Positions 8,630 to 16,177 are shown, counted from the stretch's first letter. The stretch is DNA of 35,933 bases from Agrococcus sp. (GCA_031178105.1 JAPSJX010000015.1:1-35933); one strand, 5' to 3'. The notes: generated by a model not told the origin, from the letters alone. Numbers and translations: made by a program.

Positions 8630-8635
8630 AGCCTA
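8630..8635 (-). promoter_or_regulatory. Leaderless promoter -10 box of the pfkB-surE unit
   Basis: On the minus strand TAGGCT is followed by seven bases and then the kinase ATG, so transcription would begin at or next to the start codon. No Shine-Dalgarno sequence is present. Confidence 0.55.
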
Positions 8636-8639
8636 GGGA

Positions 8640-8655
8640 TCGCGCCTGGGCGCGA
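8640..8655 (-). terminator. Hairpin after the ABC-2 exporter operon
   Basis: TCGCGCC-TG-GGCGCGA forms a stem of up to seven pairs (the 2-base loop probably frays) 15 bases beyond the stop of the second permease gene, just before the pfkB promoter. Confidence 0.5.
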
Positions 8656-8670
8656 CCGGGACGGCCGCCG

Positions 8671-9495
8671 TCAGCGCAGGAAGAGCGCCTTCAGCCGCGC
8701 CGTCGTGAACCACAGCCCGACGACGATCATGACCGCGAAGTAGAGGAGGTGCAGCAGGATCGACGGCTGGATCAGCCCGGTCGTCAGCTGCCGGACCATG
8801 TCGACGCCGTGCCAGAGCGGCATGGCCTGGATGACCCACTGCACGCCCTGCGGGTAGACCTCGATCGGGAAGAACGTCGCGGAGAGCAGGAACATCGGCA
8901 TCATCACGAAGTAGACGTAGTCGAGGTGCTGGAACGTCTTCATGTAGCTCGTCACCGCCATGCCGAACGATGCGAAGCCGAACGCGATGACGAGGGCGGC
9001 GGGGATCGCCAGGACCGCCGTCCACGACAGGTTGAGACCCATGAGGCTCGTGACGACCATGAAGCCGCACGCGTAGAGCAGCCCGCGGAACAGCGCGAGC
9101 AGGATCTCGCCGAGCGCCACGTCGAGCGGGCCGAGCGATGTCGAGAGCATCTGCTGGTAGAGCTTCGCGAAGTTCATCTTGAAGAAGACGTTCATCGTGG
9201 AGTCGTACACCGCGCCGTTCATCGCGCTCACGGCCATGAGGGCCGGCGCGATGTAGGCGGCGTAGGGCACGTCGACGCCGTAGAACTCGACGGTGCCGAT
9301 GAGCGCGCCGAGACCGATCCCCATCGACAGCAGGTAGAAGACGGGCTCGAAGAACCCGGTGACGACGATGAGCCAGTTGTTGCGGGCGATGACCCGCAGG
9401 CCGCGCGCGACGACCGACCGGGTGTTGCCGGCGTAGAGGCCGCGCAGAGGACCGCGGATCGTGGGCGCAGGCGCCTCGAGCAGCTGCTCCGTCAC
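8671..9495 (-). CDS. ABC-2 type exporter permease (second)
   Basis: A 274-residue ABC-2 family permease with about six membrane helices, related to DrrB/NodJ-type multidrug or polysaccharide exporters. Segments such as WLIVVTGFFEPVFYLLSMGIGLGALIG, MNGAVYDSTMNVFFKM and the C-terminal FFPIEVYPQGVQWVIQAMPLWHG loop are typical (the last corresponds to the FPLxxLPxxLQxxxxxxPLxH pattern of this family). A GTG start at 9495 overlaps the stop of the upstream permease gene by four bases (GTGA). It would form a heteromeric membrane channel with the upstream permease, powered by the ATPase encoded first in the operon. Confidence 0.88.
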   Translation of the reverse strand: MTEQLLEAPAPTIRGPLRGLYAGNTRSVVARGLRVIARNNWLIVVTGFFEPVFYLLSMGIGLGALIGTVEFYGVDVPYAAYIAPALMAVSAMNGAVYDSTMNVFFKMNFAKLYQQMLSTSLGPLDVALGEILLALFRGLLYACGFMVVTSLMGLNLSWTAVLAIPAALVIAFGFASFGMAVTSYMKTFQHLDYVYFVMMPMFLLSATFFPIEVYPQGVQWVIQAMPLWHGVDMVRQLTTGLIQPSILLHLLYFAVMIVVGLWFTTARLKALFLR

Positions 9496-10349
9496 TTGTC
9501 GAGCCTCCGACGGAAGGTGCGGATGGAGAGCGCGCACGTGACCGCCCCGAGCAGCACGAGGTAGCCGACGTGCACGAGCAGCATCGCGGCGGGCAGCGGC
9601 GCCCCGTAGAGCGCGGCACGGCCGAGCTCGGCGGCGTGCCAGAGCGGTGAGATCCAGCCGACCCACTGCAGGGACCACGGGAGCGTCTCGAGCGGGAAGT
9701 AGGTGCCGGAGAAGAGCGTGAGCGGCACGACGACGAAGCGCTCGATGAAGGAGAGCTGGCCTCGGTCCTCGGTCTGGGTCGCGACCCACGACATGACGGC
9801 GAAGCCGACGGCCGCCGCCATCAGCAGGCCGATCGGCAGCAGGAGCACGGCACCGAGCGGGTCACCGATGCGGAACAGGATCATGACGAGCACGAAGGCG
9901 ACGAGCGACACGAGCACGCGCACGAGCACCGCCACCTGGAAGCCCAGCACGATGTGCGCGGGACCGATGGGCGTGCCGTTCATGGCGAAGAACATGGGGA
10001 ACCACTTGAAGCCGCCGAAGACGCCGTAGGTGTTCTCCTGCGACGACGTCTGCATGGCGCCCGCCATCGCGAGCGCGGGCGCGAGGAAGACGAGGTACGG
10101 CACGCCGTCGACGCCCTGCGAACCCTGGTTGGCATCGACGAGCAGGCCCAGCCCCACGCCCAGCCCGATGAGGAAGAGGAACGGCGAACCCAGTCCGATG
10201 ATCACCGCCGAAGCGACGTACGACCGCATCGCGCGGATGCGGTGCTCGGCGACGAACCACCATCCCCATGCGCGCGACGACCGGGCGACGGCGGCGTGGT
10301 CGACCTGGCCGGCGGCCGCGAGGCCGCCATCGACGACGGTGCCGCTCAT
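9492..10349 (-). CDS. ABC-2 type exporter permease (first)
   Basis: A 285-residue ABC-2 permease with an N-terminal cytoplasmic stretch of about 45 residues, then roughly six helices starting at YVASAVIIGLGSPFLFLIGLG. It contains the FSGTYFPLETLPWSLQWV / ISPLWHAAELGR region shared by DrrB/NodJ-like exporters. The ATG at 10349 overlaps the stop of the ATPase gene by four bases, and its own stop overlaps the next permease. ATPase, permease, permease is the usual order of a daunorubicin-resistance-like exporter. The exported compound is unknown. Confidence 0.88.
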   Translation of the reverse strand: MSGTVVDGGLAAAGQVDHAAVARSSRAWGWWFVAEHRIRAMRSYVASAVIIGLGSPFLFLIGLGVGLGLLVDANQGSQGVDGVPYLVFLAPALAMAGAMQTSSQENTYGVFGGFKWFPMFFAMNGTPIGPAHIVLGFQVAVLVRVLVSLVAFVLVMILFRIGDPLGAVLLLPIGLLMAAAVGFAVMSWVATQTEDRGQLSFIERFVVVPLTLFSGTYFPLETLPWSLQWVGWISPLWHAAELGRAALYGAPLPAAMLLVHVGYLVLLGAVTCALSIRTFRRRLDK

Positions 10350-11272
10350 TCGATCAGCGACCTTCCGGTGAGGCGCAGGAAGACGTCCTCGAGGCTCGAT
10401 CGCCGCACGAGGCTCGTGATCGGCTGGAGGCCCCGCTCGTGCACGGCCGCCATCGCGGCTTCGCCGTCGTCGTCGTAGACGAGCACGCGGTCGGGCAGCA
10501 CCTCGATGCGCGATCCGATGCCTTCGATCCGCTCTGCCGCCTCGGCGTTCCGGCTCGAGCCGAAGCGCACCTCGAGCACCTCGCGCGTCGAGTACTGCCG
10601 GATGAGCGCCGAGGGGCTGCCTTCGGCGACGATGGCGCCCTTGTCGACGACGACCAACCGGTCGCACAGTTGCTCGGCCTCGTCCATGTAGTGCGTGGTG
10701 AGCACGAGCGTCGTGCCCTCCTCCTTGAGCCGGAACAGCCGATCCCACAGCACGTGCCGCGCCTGCGGGTCGAGCCCGGTCGTCGGCTCGTCGAGCAGCA
10801 TCGCCTTCGGGCTGTTGATGAGGCCGCGCGCGATCGTCAGCCGTCGCTTCATGCCGCCGGAGAGGCCGTCGACGCGAGCCTTGCGCTTCTCGGTGAGCTG
10901 GGCGAAGTCGAGCAGCTCCTCGGCGCGGCGCTTCACGTACGGCAGCGGGAGGCCGAAGTAGCGGCCGTAGACCACGAGGTTGTCGATGACGCGCAGCTCC
11001 TCGTCGAGCTGGTCGGCCTGCGGCACGATGCCGAGCTGCGCTCGGATCTCCGGGCCGTGGCTCTCGGGGTCGAAGCCGAGCACCTGCAGGTCGCCCGACG
11101 TCCGCGTCGAGGTGGCGGCGATCATCCGCATGGTGGTCGACTTGCCTGCACCATTGGGGCCGAGGAAGCCGAAGGCCTCCCCCGGCTCGATCGCGAAGTC
11201 GATGCCATCGACGGCCGTGAAGTCGCCGTACTGCTTGCGCAGGCCCCTGGCCTCGATCACTGGTGCTGGCAC
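10346..11272 (-). CDS. ABC exporter ATPase, DrrA/NodI-like
   Basis: A 308-residue nucleotide-binding subunit. Visible motifs are Walker A GPNGAGKST, the signature LSGGMKRRL, Walker B AMLLDEPTTGLD and the H-loop TTHYMDEAE, followed by an extra C-terminal domain of about 80 residues as in DrrA. The start is a GTG at 11272. It has no ribosome-binding site, but TAGCGT lies eight bases upstream, fitting a leaderless message; a second GTG at 11260 is possible. The gene diverges from the mini-HTH gene at 11367, with two palindromes between them, so both exporters may respond to the same regulator. Confidence 0.92.
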   Translation of the reverse strand: MPAPVIEARGLRKQYGDFTAVDGIDFAIEPGEAFGFLGPNGAGKSTTMRMIAATSTRTSGDLQVLGFDPESHGPEIRAQLGIVPQADQLDEELRVIDNLVVYGRYFGLPLPYVKRRAEELLDFAQLTEKRKARVDGLSGGMKRRLTIARGLINSPKAMLLDEPTTGLDPQARHVLWDRLFRLKEEGTTLVLTTHYMDEAEQLCDRLVVVDKGAIVAEGSPSALIRQYSTREVLEVRFGSSRNAEAAERIEGIGSRIEVLPDRVLVYDDDGEAAMAAVHERGLQPITSLVRRSSLEDVFLRLTGRSLIE

Positions 11273-11280
11273 GAGACCCA

Positions 11281-11286
11281 ACGCTA
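11281..11286 (-). promoter_or_regulatory. -10 box of the ABC-2 exporter operon
   Basis: On the minus strand TAGCGT is followed by eight bases and then the GTG of the ATPase gene, indicating a leaderless or nearly leaderless transcript. No -35 match is visible at the usual distance. Confidence 0.45.
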
Positions 11287-11320
11287 GACCGTGGCGCCCA
11301 CGAGCGGCATCGCGGGATGT

Positions 11321-11364
11321 GTCAACGCGGGTTGACGGATCCACCGCCGTCAACCATCGTTGAC
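11321..11364. promoter_or_regulatory. Double palindromic operator and promoter of the mini-HTH gene
   Basis: Two perfect palindromes of the form GTCAAC-N4-GTTGAC lie at 11321-11336 (spacer GCGG) and 11349-11364 (spacer CATC), with centres 28 bp apart. On the plus strand TTGACG (11332-11337), a 17-bp gap and CATCGT (11355-11360) make a promoter whose start would fall on the ATG at 11367. The first palindrome covers the -35 box and the second the -10 box, so a protein bound to both would block transcription. The obvious candidate is the HTH protein encoded immediately downstream. Confidence 0.7.
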
Positions 11365-11366
11365 AC

Positions 11367-11570
11367 ATGGACCGCATCACCGCATCGTCGGAGCAGCCGC
11401 CGGGCGTGCTCGAGCGGCTCTCCGACGCCGCCGCCGCGCGGCGCGAGATCGAGCGCGAGGAGTCGGCGCTCGTGCGACGCGCAAGAATGGAGGGGTTCCC
11501 CTGGCAGGCCATCGCCGATGCGCTCGGCGTCACGCGCCAGGCGGTGCACAAGAAGCACGGCAAGCGGTAG
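11367..11570 (+). CDS. Mini helix-turn-helix DNA-binding protein (67 aa)
   Basis: A protein of only 67 residues: an N-terminal charged helix (about residues 14-42, rich in Arg and Glu) followed by a helix-turn-helix, FPWQAIADALGVTRQAVHKKH, at residues 44-64. It has no effector or dimerisation domain beyond the long N-terminal helix, which could form a two-helix dimer interface. The ATG sits three bases after a pair of palindromes and six bases after a CATCGT -10 box, so the message is probably leaderless. It lies between two divergent ABC exporter units and most likely represses itself and the exporter behind it; this is inference from position and operator layout. Confidence 0.8.
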   Translation: MDRITASSEQPPGVLERLSDAAAARREIEREESALVRRARMEGFPWQAIADALGVTRQAVHKKHGKR

Positions 11571-11582
11571 ACGGCCCAGCGC

Positions 11583-11633
11583 GACGGGCCAGAGCGGCAG
11601 ACGGGCCAGAGCGGCAGATGGGACAGCGCGGCA
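11583..11633 (+). repeat. Three tandem 17-bp repeats
   Basis: The unit GACGGGCCAGAGCGGCA occurs twice without change (11583-11599, 11600-11616) and once as GATGGGACAGCGCGGCA (11617-11633), with a partial 13-base copy (GACGGCCCAGCGC) before it. The array fills nearly all of the space between the mini-HTH stop and the exporter ATG. Confidence 0.85.
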
Positions 11634-11634
11634 G

Positions 11635-13422
11635 ATGAGCGAGCGACGAGGCATGTTCGGCCGGCGGCGGCGCGACGACGACGGGCCGCGAGCATCGGTG
11701 CGCGAGCTCTTGCCGTACCTCTTCCCGAAGAAGGGGCTCCTCGTCGGGGCGATCGTGCTCTCGGTGCTCGGCGCGGGGTTCGCGCTCGCGCAGCCGGCGC
11801 TCGCGCAGGAGCTGATCGCTCGCGTCGAGCAGTCGCGGCCGCTCGAGGGGCTGCCCGTGGTGCTGCTCGTCATCGTGGTCGTCGGCGCGCTGCTCGACGG
11901 CTTCCAGCACTTCCTGCTGCAGGTGCTCGGCGAGCACGTGGTGCTGCGGACGCGACGCACGCTCGTCGAGCGGATGCTGCGGCTGCCGATCGCCGAGTTC
12001 GACGCCCGGCGCATCGGCGACCTCGTGAGCCGGGTGGGCAGCGACACGACGCTGCTGCGGGCCGTGCTCACGCAGGGTCTCGTCGAGTCGGTCGGCGGCC
12101 TGCTCACGCTCGTCGGCGCCGTCATCGCGATGCTCGTCATCGACCCGCTGCTGCTCGGCCTCACCGTGCTCGTGCTGGCCGTCGCGATCGCGGCGATGCT
12201 CGCCGTCATGCCCCTGCTGACGCGCGCGTCCGGCAGGGCGCAGGAGCAGGTGGGGCACCTGACCAGCGCGCTCGAGCGCGCCATCAGCGCCGTGCGCACC
12301 GTGCGCGCCGCCGGCGCGACCGAGCGCGAGGCAGCGGCGATCGTCGAGCGCGCGAGCGGCGCGTTCGACGCCGGCGTGCGGGTCGCCCGCATCTCCGCGC
12401 TCGTCGTGCCGATCTTCGGCGTCGCGATGCAGCTCGCGTTCCTCGTCGTGCTCGGCGTCGGCGGCCTGCGCGTCGCCACGGGCGAGATCGGCATCGCCCA
12501 GCTCGTCGGCTTCCTGCTGTTCCTCTTCCTCATGATCATGCCGCTCGGCCAGCTGGCCGGCGCGATCTCGGCAGTGAGCGTCGCGCTGGGCGCGCTCGGC
12601 CGCATCCAGGAGATCGTCCGCCTGCCGAGCGAGACGGATGCGGACGCCGATGCGCCGCTCGAACCGCGCGCCGGCGCGCCGATGGTCGCGTTCGAGGACG
12701 TCTCGTTCGCGTATCCCTCGACCGACGAGCCGCGCGTCGTGCTCGACCACGTGTCGTTCTCGGTGCCCGCGGGCACGCGCACGGCGCTCGTCGGGCCCTC
12801 GGGCGCCGGGAAGTCGACGACGTTCGCGCTCATCGAGCGCTTCTACGACGTCAGCGAGGGCAGGTTGCGGATCGGCGGCGCGGACGTGCGCGACGTCGAT
12901 CGCGACTCGCTGCGCGCCCGCATCGGCTACGTCGAGCAGGATGCGCCCGTGCTCGCCGGGTCGCTGCGCGACAACCTGCGCCTCGGTGCGCCCGATGCGA
13001 CCGACGCGCAGCTGCTCGACGCGCTCGAGGCGGTCAACCTCGGCGACCTCGTGCGCCGGGCGAGCGCCGGGCTCGACGCCGAGGTCGGCGAGGGCGGCGT
13101 GCTGCTGTCGGGCGGCGAGCGGCAGCGGCTCGCCATCGCCCGGGCGCTGCTCGCGTCGACGCCGATCCTGCTGCTCGACGAGTCGACCGCCAACCTGGAC
13201 GCCCGCAACGAGGCGTCGCTCAAGGCCGCGCTCGACGTCGCGAGCGAGGGTCGCACGACGCTCGTGATCGCGCACCGGCTCGCGACGGTCGTGGACGCCG
13301 ATCAGATCGTCGTGCTCGACGGCGGCCGGGTGCTCGCGCGCGGCACCCACGAGGAGCTGCTCGACGCGTCCCCGCTGTACCGCGAGCTCGCCGCGCACCA
13401 GCTGCTGGCGCCCGCCGCCTGA
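11635..13422 (+). CDS. ABC exporter, fused membrane and ATPase domains
   Basis: A 595-residue half-transporter of the ABC-B type, expected to work as a homodimer. Six helices occupy roughly residues 35-330, beginning LVGAIVLSVLGAGFALAQPALAQ. The nucleotide-binding domain follows with Walker A GPSGAGKST, Q-loop region YVEQDAPV, signature LSGGERQRLAIARALL, Walker B ILLLDEST and H-loop IAHRL. The start at 11635 follows the 17-bp repeat array, with no good ribosome-binding site; a second ATG at 11653 is possible. The N-terminus carries a run of arginines and aspartates. Drug, lipid or peptide export are all possible; the sequence does not say which. Confidence 0.92.
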   Translation: MSERRGMFGRRRRDDDGPRASVRELLPYLFPKKGLLVGAIVLSVLGAGFALAQPALAQELIARVEQSRPLEGLPVVLLVIVVVGALLDGFQHFLLQVLGEHVVLRTRRTLVERMLRLPIAEFDARRIGDLVSRVGSDTTLLRAVLTQGLVESVGGLLTLVGAVIAMLVIDPLLLGLTVLVLAVAIAAMLAVMPLLTRASGRAQEQVGHLTSALERAISAVRTVRAAGATEREAAAIVERASGAFDAGVRVARISALVVPIFGVAMQLAFLVVLGVGGLRVATGEIGIAQLVGFLLFLFLMIMPLGQLAGAISAVSVALGALGRIQEIVRLPSETDADADAPLEPRAGAPMVAFEDVSFAYPSTDEPRVVLDHVSFSVPAGTRTALVGPSGAGKSTTFALIERFYDVSEGRLRIGGADVRDVDRDSLRARIGYVEQDAPVLAGSLRDNLRLGAPDATDAQLLDALEAVNLGDLVRRASAGLDAEVGEGGVLLSGGERQRLAIARALLASTPILLLDESTANLDARNEASLKAALDVASEGRTTLVIAHRLATVVDADQIVVLDGGRVLARGTHEELLDASPLYRELAAHQLLAPAA

Positions 13423-13479
13423 GGGGTACCCACTGGTGATGCGTGCCCAACGCCGTAGCGGCCGGCGGCAGGCGATCGC

Positions 13480-14325
13480 TCAGACGAGGACGGTCACCGC
13501 ACTGAGCGCCGCAAGCAGCAGGCTCGCGAGTGTTCCCACGAGGAATTCCTCCGCTTTAGCCCCGCGGTCCTGGTCCGCGGAGATCTCCGGGAAGCGCACG
13601 ACACCCTTCACTGCGACGAGGCTCGCGATGAGGATCGGCATGGACGCCAGGAAGGCCGCGAACACCAGGAGGCGCTCAAGGGGTCCTACGAAGCGGCCGC
13701 CGAGGAATCCGGAAGCGGCGATCGAGTCCTTCGGCTTGCGGATCTCGGCGACCTCGGTATTCCGGATGCTCAGTTTCCAGGACGGCTCATGAGGCGTCTC
13801 GACAGGGACGCCCGATGTCTCTTCGTCGGTGTGAGCGGCGTTGACGATGACCGTCACCAGGGCGTTGCAAGCAGGGCCGAGGAACAGCAAGGCGCTGATC
13901 GCTGCCGCGAGGGCTCCATATTCCACGCCGAGCGTCGCTGCCGCTCGAGCGAGCGCCTGCCCGACCACGCCCACCGGAGAAGGGTGCGCGTCTTGAAGAA
14001 GAACAGCCGCAACGATGCTGACCACCGCGATCGCTACGCCGATCAGTCTCGTGCGACGCGTGCGGCGAAACAGCAGGAGCGTGCTGATGACGGCAGTCGA
14101 CGTCGCGATCGAGGTGTCGAGGCCACTCACTCCAACACCCCAGTGCAGAAGACTGGCCGACGCGAGCAGGCACACCGAGGCGAAGATCCAGCCGCCCACG
14201 CCGGAAGGCCGCGGTAGGTCAGGAGCGTGTGGCTCCTCGAGCGAGCGGCCGCCACGGCGCGGGCTGACCAGAGCGAATGCCGTCCACACGGTGCCCAGCA
14301 TGAGCATGATGGCGGAGGCGATCAT
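13480..14325 (-). CDS. Polytopic membrane protein paired with SatD-like gene
   Basis: A 281-residue membrane protein with about seven hydrophobic segments: residues 1-18, around 45-67, two short ones between 70 and 110, one long pair near 125-165, and two at the C-terminus. A charged loop of about 45 residues (AHTDEETSG to DSIAAS) precedes the last part. That part, GRFVGPLERLLVF, then VAVKGVVRF, then AEEFLVGTLAS, matches a pattern I know from membrane proteins linked to SatD (GxxIGxLER, AKSxxRF, AEYxxIGTLxS). Its start overlaps the satD-like stop by four bases. GC content is lower than in neighbouring genes. Function is unknown; a membrane partner or effector of the SatD-like protein is the simplest reading. 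Confidence 0.75.
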   Translation of the reverse strand: MIASAIMLMLGTVWTAFALVSPRRGGRSLEEPHAPDLPRPSGVGGWIFASVCLLASASLLHWGVGVSGLDTSIATSTAVISTLLLFRRTRRTRLIGVAIAVVSIVAAVLLQDAHPSPVGVVGQALARAAATLGVEYGALAAAISALLFLGPACNALVTVIVNAAHTDEETSGVPVETPHEPSWKLSIRNTEVAEIRKPKDSIAASGFLGGRFVGPLERLLVFAAFLASMPILIASLVAVKGVVRFPEISADQDRGAKAEEFLVGTLASLLLAALSAVTVLV

Positions 14326-14957
14326 GATGTCGCTTCCTTCAGGGTCTGGACCATCTCCACCAACGCGGCGGCGCCGGAGCGATTCCAGCTCTGAGAGACC
14401 GCGGGTTGCGATATTCCTTCTTCCTGTGCTGTGCGACTCTGCGGTATGTTTCGCAGCCCGGCCAACGCGATGGTCCTGTCACGTTCTCGCATGCGCCCGA
14501 AGATGTGGTCGCGAAGCAGCAGGAGTGATTGGATCGTAGGATCCACTCCTCCCGAAGGACCCACGATCCCAGTTCGGCTGTAGCTCCGACCTGCTTTCTC
14601 CGCGCGCCGGATGCGGTCAATGGCGTCGCGGGCATGCCACCAAGCCGACCCATCCCTGATTCTTGATGGTCCGTCGGACTCGATGACGTCGTCGATGCCG
14701 ACGCCAAGACCGAAGCGGAGCTCGATGCCTTGAGGCAGGAGCAGCGGCACCACCGTGGTGGCGATGACCGCCTGCGAGATGGTGTCGTACACGGTCTGGA
14801 ACTCGTCGCCTACGGTGGCATACGCTGGCACCGCGGGTCGAGCATGCTCGGTGGCGCCCTGGAAAGCCGTCAGGATCTGGGCTTGCGCCTGGCTTCGGTC
14901 GTCAAGACGTCGGGATCCGACGATGTCCGCGATCAGGGCCACGACGTCGCTCTGCAT
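14322..14957 (-). CDS. SatD-like protein: cyclase-like core plus C-terminal HTH
   Basis: A 211-residue protein resembling the SatD family (first named from the acid-tolerance satCDE genes of Streptococcus mutans). The N-terminus reads VVALIADIVGSRRLDDR, then YATVGDEFQTVYD with D51, then ELRFGLGVGIDDV. These three blocks run in the order and spacing of the metal-binding core of class III nucleotidyl cyclases, with D11 and D51 as the candidate metal ligands. The later cyclase Asn/Arg motif is not recognisable (WHARDAIDRIRR in its place). The C-terminal 50 residues, SRTAQEEGISQPAVSQSWNRSG, form a helix-turn-helix. Start: ATG at 14957 with TACACT seven bases upstream, so probably leaderless. Hand count over 14341-14580 gives 62% GC, well below neighbours. 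The cyclase reading is inference. Confidence 0.75.
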   Translation of the reverse strand: MQSDVVALIADIVGSRRLDDRSQAQAQILTAFQGATEHARPAVPAYATVGDEFQTVYDTISQAVIATTVVPLLLPQGIELRFGLGVGIDDVIESDGPSRIRDGSAWWHARDAIDRIRRAEKAGRSYSRTGIVGPSGGVDPTIQSLLLLRDHIFGRMRERDRTIALAGLRNIPQSRTAQEEGISQPAVSQSWNRSGAAALVEMVQTLKEATS

Positions 14958-14960
14958 GAT

Positions 14961-15007
14961 GATAAGTGTACAGCTAATACTGGCGATATATAAGTGTCCG
15001 TCTTATA
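14961..15007 (-). promoter_or_regulatory. Paired operators over the satD-like promoter
   Basis: Two related 19-bp sites, at 14961-14979 and 14989-15007, share ATAAGTGT, a C, CT and a final ATA (14 of 19 positions) and have centres 28 bp apart. The upstream one is a clean palindrome, TATAAG-N7-CTTATA. On the minus strand TACACT (14965-14970) is a -10 box seven bases before the satD ATG and lies inside the nearer site; the farther site covers the -35 region. Binding by the HTH of the SatD-like protein would give autoregulation. The stretch is strikingly AT-rich for this genome. Confidence 0.6.
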
Positions 15008-15138
15008 GTCGCCGTCTATGCGCTGCAGGCTTATCAGCCTTCCAGAAGAGGTCGACGGACGGGCCGTCGGCGACCGTGCCTTCGGCTCGGCGCGCACGCG
15101 CGCGCTGCAGAGCTCGCGGCGGAGAACGGAGGACGCAG

Positions 15139-16164
15139 ATGACGGTCGAAGCCTGGCTGGGCACACCGCTGCCCGTGGTGGCGGCACCGATGGCGGGCGG
15201 GCCGAGCTCCGTCGCCCTCACGACGGCGACCGCGCGAGCGGGCGGCTTCCCCTTCGTCGCCGCCGGCTACAAGGCGCCCGAGGTGATGGCGCACGAGATC
15301 GACCAGGTGCGCGCGCTCGGCGTGCCCTTCGGCGTCAACCTCTTCGTGCCCGGCGCCGCTGCGCTCGACCTGCCGTCGTTCCGCGTCTACGCCGCGTCGC
15401 TGCAACCCGAGGCCGCGGTCTACGACGTGCAGCTCGATCCCGAACCGGTCATCGATGACGACCACTGGACCGCCAAGCTCGCACACCTCGTCGCGCATCC
15501 CGTCCCCGTGGTCTCCCTGACGTTCGGGCTGCCGTCGCCTCGAGACATCGAGGCGCTGCAGCGTCGTGGGACGCGCGTGCTCGCGAGCGTCACGACGCCG
15601 GAGGAGGCAGTGGCGGCGCGCGCCGCAGGGGTCGACGGGCTGGTCGCGCAGGGCACCGACGCAGGCGGGCACTCCGCGACCCACGATCCGGCTCGCACGC
15701 TCGTGCCGGTGACGACGCTCGGACTGCTCCGGGCCGTGCGCGCGGTCGTGGACATGCCGGTGATCGCGGCAGGCGGCGTGGACGGGCCGGATGCCGCAGG
15801 CGCCCTCCTCGACGCCGGAGCAGCAGCCGTCGCGGTCGGCACGCTGCTGCTCCGCACCGACGAGGCGGGGACCTCACCGACGCATCGGGCGGCGCTGGCC
15901 GACCCGCGCTTCGACGAGACGGTCATCACGCGCGCCTTCACGGGCCGCCCCGCGCGAGCGCTCCTGAACGGGTTCATCGAGCGCCACGACGGCGCCGCCC
16001 CGGTTGCCTACCCGGCGGTGCACCACCTGACGCGCGCGCTCAGACAGGCAGCGAGCGGCGCCGGCGACGCCGACCGACTCCACCTGTGGGCGGGCACGGG
16101 CTTCCGCAACGCCCCGACCGGGCCGGCCGCAGACGTCGTCCGGTGGCTGGCGGGAGTCGGCTGA
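15139..16164 (+). CDS. Nitronate monooxygenase (NMO/2-nitropropane dioxygenase family)
   Basis: FMN-dependent TIM-barrel enzyme, 341 residues, that oxidises alkyl nitronates to a carbonyl compound plus nitrite. The FMN-binding start VVAAPMAGGPSS, the active-site segment QGTDAGGHSATHD with H178 (the catalytic-base position of class I enzymes), and the phosphate loop VIAAGGVDGPDAAGALLDAGAAAVAVGT are all visible. The ATG at 15139 is supported by GGAGG eight bases upstream. It converges on the nitrilase gene across a strong hairpin. Nitronate metabolism next to a nitrilase suggests attention to nitrogen-bearing natural compounds, but some family members act on other substrates. Confidence 0.88.
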   Translation: MTVEAWLGTPLPVVAAPMAGGPSSVALTTATARAGGFPFVAAGYKAPEVMAHEIDQVRALGVPFGVNLFVPGAAALDLPSFRVYAASLQPEAAVYDVQLDPEPVIDDDHWTAKLAHLVAHPVPVVSLTFGLPSPRDIEALQRRGTRVLASVTTPEEAVAARAAGVDGLVAQGTDAGGHSATHDPARTLVPVTTLGLLRAVRAVVDMPVIAAGGVDGPDAAGALLDAGAAAVAVGTLLLRTDEAGTSPTHRAALADPRFDETVITRAFTGRPARALLNGFIERHDGAAPVAYPAVHHLTRALRQAASGAGDADRLHLWAGTGFRNAPTGPAADVVRWLAGVG

Positions 16165-16177
16165 GCGCGCACGGACA

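Noticed and set aside
15018-15458. A 146-codon plus-strand frame starting in the satD/NMO intergenic region
   Set aside because: It runs out of frame into the NMO gene, has Arg-rich shadow composition, and no ribosome-binding site; the NMO start at 15139 has a clear one.
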